Source of the DNA: a bacterium
GTDB lineage: Bacteria; Zixibacteria; MSB-5A5; GN15; FEB-12
NCBI GenBank assembly: GCA_030668045.1
Contig: DAOUUR010000130.1
Coordinates: 1 to 6,826, forward strand
Reading direction: 5' to 3'
Length of the DNA stretch: 6,826 bases
Shown: piece after piece, positions 1 through 4,467 of the stretch
Numbering within the stretch: position 1 is the first letter of the stretch
Layout of the letters: every line of letters starts with the position of its first letter
The notes under the pieces: model-generated
Told to the model about the DNA's origin: nothing
Databases searched by the model: none
What the model saw: only the letters and a program-made list of their open reading frames with translations
Translations under genes and position numbers: made by a program

Positions 1-723
1 ATCGCTATTGTTACCATCAGTCGCGGTAAGGTCAATGCTTTCAATGGCGAGGTAGTTGATGAGCTTCGTGCCGCTTTTGAGCAATTAGAAAAAGACAGCA
101 CTACCAAAGCGGTGATTCTGTCCGGCACCGGCAAGTTCTTTTCGTATGGGTTCGATGTCCCGGAATTCTGCGATTATTCGCGGGAGCAATTCGAGAAATT
201 CCTAGTCAACTTCACATCGTTTTGCGCCTATTTGTTTCCGTACCCCAAACCGATTATCGCTGCGATCAACGGTCACGCCACCGCCGGGGGGTGTATTCTG
301 GCGATGTTGTGCGACTATCGCCTGATGGTGACCGGCAAAGCCAAAATCGGGCTCAACGAAGTCACGTTCGGGGCGAGCATATTTGCATCCACTGTCGCCA
401 TGTTGAAATATCTGGTCGGAGGGCGCAACGCCGAGAAAGTGTTGCTGACCGGGGCGATGCTCACCGCGCAGAAAGCCCGCACGATAGGGCTGGTTGATAT
501 GGTGGTCGATGAAGAGGCCAGTCTCGCGCGTGCCGCCCAGGAGTTGGCGGTTGATTTTGCCACCCGAAGCGGCCCGGCTTTCGCAAGCCTGAAACGTCTG
601 CTCCGAGGCCCGATTGTTGAGGAAATGACGAAGCGTGACACAGCCTCAATAACGGAATTTCTCGATATCTGGTACTCTCCCGCCACCCGAGCACAGCTCA
701 ACATGTTTGAAATCCGCGGGTGA
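1..723 (+). CDS. Enoyl-CoA hydratase/isomerase family protein, ECI1-like (5' end outside window)
   Basis: The frame is open from base 1 to a TGA at 721-723, giving 240 residues; probably only about 10-20 N-terminal residues are missing. It is a crotonase fold enzyme acting on fatty acyl-CoA in the cytoplasm. Visible marks are the first oxyanion-hole segment KFFSYGFD (about residues 45-52 of the visible part) and the second, INGHATAGGC. The second is followed by CDYRLM and IGLNEVTFG. The glutamate at residue 120 (codon 358-360) matches the single catalytic glutamate of delta3,delta2-enoyl-CoA isomerases (Glu164 of rat hydratase numbering). The position of the other hydratase glutamate (Glu144) is isoleucine here (residue 99). 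AGGC-x-LA-CDYR and IGLNE closely resemble mitochondrial ECI1, so double-bond isomerisation of 3-enoyl-CoA is more likely than hydration. That assignment is inference; family membership is firm. The GTG at 112 is internal and is not the start. Confidence 0.92.
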   Translation: MAIVTISRGKVNAFNGEVVDELRAAFEQLEKDSTTKAVILSGTGKFFSYGFDVPEFCDYSREQFEKFLVNFTSFCAYLFPYPKPIIAAINGHATAGGCILAMLCDYRLMVTGKAKIGLNEVTFGASIFASTVAMLKYLVGGRNAEKVLLTGAMLTAQKARTIGLVDMVVDEEASLARAAQELAVDFATRSGPAFASLKRLLRGPIVEEMTKRDTASITEFLDIWYSPATRAQLNMFEIRG

Positions 724-733
724 CCAGTTATCT

Positions 734-781
734 TCAAAGTGGCAAGCCACCCTCAAAGTGGCAAGCCACCCTTAAAGTGGC
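734..781. repeat. 19-bp tandem repeat, about 2.5 copies
   Basis: Two identical 19-bp units (734-752 and 753-771) are followed by a diverged partial third unit (772-781). Each unit contains GTGGCAAGCCAC, a short inverted repeat with 5-bp arms around AA. The array starts 11 bases after the isomerase stop codon. It may be a transcript-end or dispersed palindromic element; its function is not known to me. Confidence 0.8.
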
Positions 782-1197
782 CCCGCTCTGGGGTAATGTC
801 AAGAGTTGGGCTTGTTGCCGAACTCTTGTTGATTCTCTATACGGTAGTAATTAGGCTGGTCTTGTCAGCAGCCTGTGATGACGAGGTTATACCTTTACAG
901 GAGCGAATCGAGACGGTCACGGACGACACTGATCTGGAAGAGGTCTATAACACGGAACGTCACCTGCTCTATGTTGCCTGCACCCGCGCTCGGGATCATC
1001 TTCTGGTCACCAGTCGCATCCTGCACCGGGCTGAAATCATCCAGATTACAGGCAAGAGCTACAGGCTCAAAGATCGGGCAAGAATGAACAGAGAAACTTA
1101 CCAGAACAACCAGAACGGAAAGAAAGATAAGACAGGAAGGGAAGATACTACAGACAAGAAAGATAAGACTTGTCAAAAGGAGAAAACGGCATCATGA
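739..1197 (+). pseudogene. Orphan C-terminal fragment of a UvrD/PcrA-type helicase with Lys-rich tail
   Basis: The open frame runs 739-1197 (152 codons from a GTG), but only about 874-1020 looks like a known protein. CDDEVIPLQ matches the segment preceding motif VI in superfamily I helicases. NTERHLLYVACTRARDHLL is helicase motif VI, whose TRAR arginine contacts ATP. Everything else such a helicase needs (Walker A, motifs II-V, the 2B domain) is absent. The first 45 codons are encoded by the 19-bp repeat and a hairpin and show no homology I recognise. The last 40 or so residues are low complexity, rich in K, D, T and N. I read this as the tail of a helicase gene whose front was deleted. A short expressed protein cannot be excluded, but the GTG start inside a tandem repeat with no clear ribosome binding site argues against it. 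Confidence 0.7.
800..828. repeat. Hairpin, 8-bp perfect arms plus 3 bp
   Basis: CAAGAGTT (800-807) pairs with AACTCTTG (821-828). After a G:G mismatch, GGC pairs with GCC around a TTGTT loop. A second small stem, CCCC-GCTCT-GGGG, lies just before it at 781-793. There is no U-run after the stem, so it is a poor intrinsic terminator. It may instead be the scar or end of a lost mobile element, at the junction with the helicase fragment. Confidence 0.6.
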
Positions 1198-1223
1198 TAA
1201 CGATGTCAGAACATTAACCTGGC

Positions 1224-1264
1224 CGGTTTTGACCCGACCCGCAGTGGACGGTTTTAACCCGACC
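1224..1264. repeat. Direct repeat, 16 bp with 25-bp period
   Basis: CGGTTTTGACCCGACC (1224-1239) and CGGTTTTAACCCGACC (1249-1264) differ at one base. Between 1198 and 1484 I see no other coding sequence. This stretch also holds a near-palindrome centred on GTTAAC (1274-1292), a hairpin AGGTTC/GAACCT (1320-1339), and the tmRNA-like and repeat elements listed separately. Confidence 0.65.
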
Positions 1265-1383
1265 GGTGGCACTGATAGAAGTTAACTCTATCTTCTCGAT
1301 GTGTCCACTAAACCGGGGGAGGTTCAATACACCGAACCTGTCGATGTCGTAACTATGTGGTATGCAACGGCTTATTATTTTAA

Positions 1384-1406
1384 TGGAGGTGGGGGAATCG
1401 AACCCC
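1384..1406 (-). repeat. Partial copy of the tmRNA 3' end (acceptor strand and T arm), att-like
   Basis: Read on the minus strand this is a TTCGATT T-loop flanked by GGGG and CCCC, followed by ACCTCCA. It equals 6687-6711 of the tmRNA gene except that one G and one C are missing, which shortens the T stem on both sides. Sequence beyond the T arm is unrelated to tmRNA and belongs to the 56-bp repeat. No D arm or proper anticodon arm can be drawn, so it is not a tRNA gene. A 3'-end copy of a tmRNA or tRNA gene is the usual scar of integration by a tyrosine recombinase. Confidence 0.6.
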
Positions 1407-1459
1407 ATACTAGCCTTGTAGCACAAGGACTTACACCCTATTGCGACCAAATTGTAACC
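1404..1459 (+). repeat. 56-bp dispersed repeat, copy 1
   Basis: It matches copy 3 (4076-4131) at 47 of 56 positions with no gaps. It includes CCTTG-TAGCA-CAAGG (1414-1428), a hairpin whose arms are not kept in the other copies. Its left end overlaps the tmRNA-like T-arm copy by three bases. It lies 25 bases beyond the stop codon of the microprotein gene. Confidence 0.85.
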
Positions 1460-1484
1460 GCTTCTTATCGGCTCCGGATTCCTT

Positions 1485-1598
1485 TCACTGAGTCTTTTTC
1501 GGTTGCTTATCTTGCTTCTTTTTGGCCTTTTGTGTGTCTTTACTCTTCTTCTGTTTCTGACTCTTTGCCTTGTCTTTTTTTCCGCCTTTGTCACCCAT
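1485..1598 (-). CDS. Lysine-rich microprotein, 37 aa
   Basis: ATG at 1598-1596 runs to a TGA at 1487-1485. The product begins MGDKGGKKDKAK and ends QPKKTQ. Sixteen of 37 residues are lysine, with six Q and four D, and there are no aromatic residues and no membrane segment. A strong ribosome binding site, AAAGGAG (minus strand, 1612-1606), sits 7 bases before the ATG. That, and the clean MGDK opening, make a real gene likely. From memory, short proteins with MGDKGxKKDK openings occur in several environmental bacteria, but their function is unknown. Nucleic-acid or ribosome binding would fit the charge but is inference. Repeat copies lie on both sides, so the gene stands alone. A longer minus-strand frame over the same bases (1594-1214) is a shadow. 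Confidence 0.7.
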   Translation of the reverse strand: MGDKGGKKDKAKSQKQKKSKDTQKAKKKQDKQPKKTQ

Positions 1599-1605
1599 GA
1601 AGTGA

Positions 1606-1612
1606 CTCCTTT
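1606..1612 (-). promoter_or_regulatory. Ribosome binding site of the microprotein gene
   Basis: AAAGGAG on the minus strand, 7 bases upstream of the ATG at 1598. It is the main reason for preferring this short frame over the longer overlapping one. I found no convincing -35/-10 pair upstream of it. Confidence 0.65.
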
Positions 1613-1656
1613 CGGTTAAACATTTTTCGCTTCGCGATCAGAATGGCTCAACAAAG

Positions 1657-1675
1657 TGGAGATGGGGAATCGAAC
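1657..1675 (-). repeat. Degenerate tmRNA/tRNA 3'-end remnant
   Basis: TGGAGATGGGGAATCGAAC reads on the minus strand as GTTCGATT-CCCC-ATCTCCA. This is the T loop, the 3' half of the T stem and the acceptor strand. The 5' half of the T stem is replaced by the 16-bp tandem repeat, so homology stops inside the T loop, a typical crossover position of integrases. Confidence 0.45.
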
Positions 1676-1722
1676 AGGTACAACCTGGCTCAGGTATAAC
1701 CTGACTCAGGCACAGTCTGGTT
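1675..1722. repeat. 16-bp tandem repeat, 3 copies
   Basis: The units are CAGGTACAACCTGGCT (1675-1690), CAGGTATAACCTGACT (1691-1706) and CAGGCACAGTCTGGTT (1707-1722). The first two carry the inverted repeat CAGGT/ACCTG; the third keeps a weaker form. A single related unit, CAGGCATAGCCTGGTT, precedes repeat copy 3 at 4056-4071. The unit is therefore part of the dispersed repeat and has multiplied here. Confidence 0.8.
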
Positions 1723-1782
1723 GACGCCCATACTCGCGTTGTAGCACAGAGAATTATACTCAATTGTTATCAAATTGCGATT
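1717..1782 (+). repeat. 56-bp dispersed repeat, copy 2 (with extended left end)
   Basis: The core at 1727-1782 matches copy 3 at 44 of 56 positions without gaps. Bases 1717-1742 are identical, 26 of 26, to 4066-4091. The tail then continues as TTTTTATTGGCTATTATTGG, which resembles the TTATTCGGTGTTATTGGG tail of the 39-bp module. It lies downstream of the S74 gene; copy 3 lies upstream of it in the same direction. Confidence 0.85.
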
Positions 1783-1802
1783 GTTTTTATTGGCTATTAT
1801 TG

Positions 1803-1827
1803 GCTGCCGTGTCTCACTGTCGGCAGC
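1803..1827 (-). terminator. Possible terminator hairpin after the S74-domain gene
   Basis: GCTGCCG (1803-1809) pairs perfectly with CGGCAGC (1821-1827) across an 11-base loop. It begins 27 bases beyond the stop codon of the S74 gene. The minus-strand sequence after the stem is A-rich rather than U-rich, so it is not a classical intrinsic terminator. It could stabilise the mRNA end or help factor-dependent termination. Confidence 0.4.
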
Positions 1828-1854
1828 GTATTCCTAAAGCAGCGCATAGAGTAA

Positions 1855-3867
1855 TTACATTCTCCCTACAGTCTCTTGTAGCTCAACTATTTGCCCTTCG
1901 AGTTTCTCAATTGTTTTCTGCTGCTCTTTCGTAGCCTCGATCAACAGCGCCACCAACCGCGCGTAATCAACCGATTTGGCATCGGTCCCATTGGCCTCGT
2001 ATTCCACCACTTCCGGGATCACCTCACCTACCTCTTCTGCGATCAATCCGATGTCGCGCTTCCCGTTTGATTTCCATTCAAAAGATACCCCGCGCAGCCG
2101 ATGTACCTTCTCCAGCGCTCCTTCAACGGGTTCTATATTCGTTTTCCATCTTCGCGAACTATACGTCGTCCAGCCATCGGCAATTGGATCAGTCACAGAA
2201 GATTGTTCAACTGTTAGGATATTCGCTGGGTTAATCAACCCAATACCCACATTGCCATCTCTCAATACCACCATACGGTCATTCTGGAAACTCAACCTCT
2301 TATCGCCCCCGGCAAAAGCACCCCACCACCACTCATCTGTTTCTGTCTGATCACGAAGAAGCAAGGACGCATCTGCATCGGTGCCTTCACGAGAAAGAAG
2401 CCACTTGGCGCTGTCACTGTCCGTAATTTCCATAACATATGGAATGTCAATTGATAGTGCGGGAGTTGTAGAGAAGTGGAAGTTTTCGAACCTCGCACCG
2501 GCTTCGAGCACATCACTTACAAGGATTCCTGTTCCCAAAACAGAACGTTCCCCCGGTGACATCCATCCACTGGCGCTACCACCCACTTGCAGGGCCACCC
2601 GGTAGCCCTCCGTTTGAGTTACGCCGTCACCGCTTTTGCCTGAAATGGCCAGTCCCACATCCAGAGGATAGGTCTGGGCCGCATTTTGCTCCGATGAAGC
2701 GGAAGCCCCGCCTCCAGGCTTTGTGACAACGGACATCCCGAATGACCCATACGGAATGTCTGCGGCATTGTAATTGTTGACGAAATTAACGATCCCCTGA
2801 ATAAGATTGGCCTGGGTACTCACCGGACCGTGAACACTGAGATCGACTCCCCAGAGACGACTCGATTCAAGAGAATTACAACTAAGAAACAGCGGCGTTA
2901 TTTCATTATATGAATTCCCGGATTCCATCATCACCACTTGACTGCTAATGCCGTGTACTGTTCCCACTGGATTGGTTGAATTGCCGCCAATTATAGCGGT
3001 CGCATGTATCGCGGATCCCTGATACGTATAGGGGTCTGCTGAGGTACCTTGATATGTATAGTAGGACCTTATCCCATCCAACTCCTCAGTTGCCTCAGTC
3101 CCGGTTGACTGAGTTCTTTCCACGAGAAGGTTGCCGGCCAATTTGAGATTCACATATGGTTTTCCATATAACCACATGGCGCTATCCGCCACCAGGGCCA
3201 ATCGCGCGTCAAAGTCCGTTGTTGCGTCGTTCGCGAAGTCAATCAAGGGTGTACCGTGTGTCGAACCTGACCGAAGATGCAAACCGACCGGACCTTCTGA
3301 TACGTTCATAGTTATCCTATCCTCGGGTCGATCTTCACGTCTGAAATGAGCGTCTCCCAATACATCAAGCCGACCGTTCGGGTTCGCCGTTCCAACACCT
3401 ACAGAGTCATGAGAAGTCGCCAGCGAAACTATTGAACCCGCGTTCACCCAGCCGCCACTGCCCGACAGCGCATAAGATGCTGTATCGGCACGCAGAGAAT
3501 GATAGGCATATGCAGCCGAAGTGAACTTGCTGAGTGGCGTAATCTGCTCACCTCCTACTTCAATTCCCAACCAGCGAAGTGTGTCTAACCTAAAAAGACT
3601 GTCTGGCAGAGAGGATACTGAGCCAAGCTGATACGTGAACAACCCGTTCTCCACGGACACCGTCTGCGGCGAATTGCTCCAGAGCACGGCTCCACCCGTT
3701 GGTTGATCATAAATCGCAAACGCTATCTGATAATTGTTGTCTACGACGGGAGAACCATCAGGATTAGTCAAGCGCCCCTGGTAGTTGATAAGTTGGGGCA
3801 CTTCGGCCGTAACAATAGCACCTGCAAGACAAATGATGATAAAAATGATCCTTGATAGGTGGTACAT
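1855..3867 (-). CDS. Secreted protein with N-terminal beta domain and C-terminal S74 (chaperone of endosialidase) domain
   Basis: 670 residues from the ATG at 3867. The N-terminus MYHLSRIIFIIICLAGAIVTA is a Sec signal peptide with likely cleavage before EVPQ. Residues 23-122 form a domain opening VPQLINYQGRLT and ending in SAAYAY, which I recall from many large secreted proteins of FCB-type bacteria. VGVGTANP (156-163) and NVGIGLINP (539-547) are tail-fibre-like turns. The middle looks beta-rich, with no catalytic motif. Residues 570-640 are an S74 peptidase domain: SSRRWKTNI carries the self-cleavage Ser570 and Lys575, and GLIAEEV (607-613) is conserved. The usual Asp after the serine is Ser571. 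A coiled coil (about 639-668) ends the protein. In phage fibres S74 helps trimers fold and then cuts itself off; a trimeric cell-surface fibre is inferred here. An upstream ATG at 3891 would add eight residues but is a poorer start. Confidence 0.88.
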   Translation of the reverse strand: MYHLSRIIFIIICLAGAIVTAEVPQLINYQGRLTNPDGSPVVDNNYQIAFAIYDQPTGGAVLWSNSPQTVSVENGLFTYQLGSVSSLPDSLFRLDTLRWLGIEVGGEQITPLSKFTSAAYAYHSLRADTASYALSGSGGWVNAGSIVSLATSHDSVGVGTANPNGRLDVLGDAHFRREDRPEDRITMNVSEGPVGLHLRSGSTHGTPLIDFANDATTDFDARLALVADSAMWLYGKPYVNLKLAGNLLVERTQSTGTEATEELDGIRSYYTYQGTSADPYTYQGSAIHATAIIGGNSTNPVGTVHGISSQVVMMESGNSYNEITPLFLSCNSLESSRLWGVDLSVHGPVSTQANLIQGIVNFVNNYNAADIPYGSFGMSVVTKPGGGASASSEQNAAQTYPLDVGLAISGKSGDGVTQTEGYRVALQVGGSASGWMSPGERSVLGTGILVSDVLEAGARFENFHFSTTPALSIDIPYVMEITDSDSAKWLLSREGTDADASLLLRDQTETDEWWWGAFAGGDKRLSFQNDRMVVLRDGNVGIGLINPANILTVEQSSVTDPIADGWTTYSSRRWKTNIEPVEGALEKVHRLRGVSFEWKSNGKRDIGLIAEEVGEVIPEVVEYEANGTDAKSVDYARLVALLIEATKEQQKTIEKLEGQIVELQETVGRM

Positions 3868-3872
3868 AGCAG

Positions 3873-3879
3873 TTTCCTT
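3873..3879 (-). promoter_or_regulatory. Ribosome binding site deciding the S74 gene start
   Basis: AAGGAAA on the minus strand ends 5 bases before the ATG at 3867, with the AGGA core 7 bases away. This start also places the signal peptide at the extreme N-terminus. The competing ATG at 3891 has AGGA either 2 or 10 bases upstream, so it is possible but less favoured. Confidence 0.55.
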
Positions 3880-4013
3880 ATTATCGCTCATGTTCCTATG
3901 TTCCTACTAATCGGTGAGGACGGTTCAAATCTAACAGATATATTTCAGTATCCAAGAAAAGAAAGGTTTCTTGACAATCTGGCACATCATCAATTTGAGG
4001 AGTGTACTCAAAT

Positions 4014-4052
4014 CGTGACTAAAACGTTGTCACGTTATTCGGTGTTATTGGG
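4014..4052 (+). repeat. 39-bp hairpin module, copy A
   Basis: CGTGAC (4014-4019) pairs with GTCACG (4029-4034) around a 9-base loop, followed by TTATTCGGTGTTATTGGG. The module matches copy B (6602-6640) at 33 of 39 positions, with the last 18 identical. The closing pair is C:G here and T:A in copy B, a compensatory change. It directly precedes repeat copy 3. Confidence 0.85.
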
Positions 4053-4055
4053 AGA

Positions 4056-4131
4056 CAGGCATAGCCTGGTTGACGCCCATACTCGCGTTGTGACACAAAA
4101 ACTTACACTCTATTGTGACCAAATTGTGACC
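4056..4131 (+). repeat. 56-bp dispersed repeat, copy 3, with one 16-bp unit
   Basis: A single 16-bp unit (4056-4071) leads into the 56-bp core (4076-4131), which matches copy 1 at 47 of 56 and copy 2 at 44 of 56 positions. Near its right end TTGTGACC is repeated 11 bases apart (4113-4120, 4124-4131), which resembles the stem of the 39-bp module. It lies in the 600-base gap between the divergent S74 and peptidase genes. Confidence 0.85.
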
Positions 4132-4369
4132 ACTTTTGGGGCTCCACAAATCCGCGAGAATGGAGGTAATTTTGACGAGCAAGAAGATGTGGTTCGGGGG
4201 TCGGTTGGGCGGGCGACAGGGCTTTTTTGGAGCGATTCGCCCGGGCCAGTATGATGGTGGTAGTTAGTAGCTTAGTCACAAAGAATAGCTGGTGGAGATC
4301 GAGGCCTAGGCTATAGTGGCCGCTGACTAGTCTACTTGCTCGGGTTCGATCAATTGTCCGGTTAAGCGC
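4132..4369. other. Intergenic stretch without a recognisable gene; one inverted repeat
   Basis: I see no supportable coding sequence here. CGGGCGA (4210-4216) and TCGCCCG (4237-4243) are perfect 7-bp arms around a 20-base loop that contains six T residues. A frame spanning 3859-4254 on the plus strand runs through the repeats and has no recognisable product. The likely regulatory DNA of the peptidase gene lies downstream of this segment. Confidence 0.5.
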
Positions 4370-4446
4370 TTGATATAATAGTCAAAAATATATAATCTGT
4401 CTTGACAGGAGTGTGTTGCATCTGAGTGAAATGCGATAAATATAAT
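4370..4446 (+). promoter_or_regulatory. Candidate promoter region of the peptidase gene
   Basis: This AT-rich segment has TTGATA (4370-4375) and TATAAT (4391-4396) spaced by 15 bases, which is short. A second TATAAT (4441-4446) has only a weak TTGCAT (4416-4421) at 19 bases. A perfect TTGACA (4402-4407) has no -10 box at a normal distance. ATATAATCT occurs twice, at 4390-4398 and 4440-4448. The region probably starts the transcript, but the exact promoter cannot be fixed by eye. Confidence 0.3.
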
Positions 4447-4467
4447 CTATAACTCTCGGGAGAAGTT

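Noticed and set aside
1384..1459. tRNA gene on the minus strand
   Set aside because: A T arm and a 15-base hairpin resembling an anticodon arm exist, but no D arm, no 5' acceptor strand and no consistent variable region can be drawn.
1214..1594. 126-codon minus-strand frame, basic N-terminus
   Set aside because: It is a frame-shifted shadow of the 37-residue microprotein and then runs through the 56-bp repeat and the 25-bp-period repeat. It starts at a GTG without a placed ribosome binding site.
1301..1600. 99-codon plus-strand frame
   Set aside because: It reads across the tmRNA-like copy, repeat copy 1 and the antisense of the microprotein. It has no recognisable product and no ribosome binding site that I trust.
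3947..3977. TTGTCA / GATACT on the minus strand as promoter of the S74 gene
   Set aside because: The spacer is 19 bases and the -10 box matches at only four of six positions; not strong enough to annotate.
1404..4131. The three 56-bp repeats as integron attC sites
   Set aside because: I could not find the GTTRRRY / RYYYAAC core pair, nor a long imperfect palindrome across each copy. The spacing and one-gene units are only reminiscent of cassettes.
1404..4131. CRISPR array
   Set aside because: The copies are too few, too diverged and kilobases apart, with no spacers. The 16-bp and 19-bp tandem units have no spacers either.
3859..4254. 131-codon plus-strand frame in the S74/peptidase gap
   Set aside because: It begins antisense to the S74 signal peptide and passes through the 39-bp module and repeat copy 3, with no family resemblance.
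4341..4352. GGGTTCGATC, a T-loop-like word
   Set aside because: It lacks a pairing T stem and acceptor sequence; a chance match to a short common motif.
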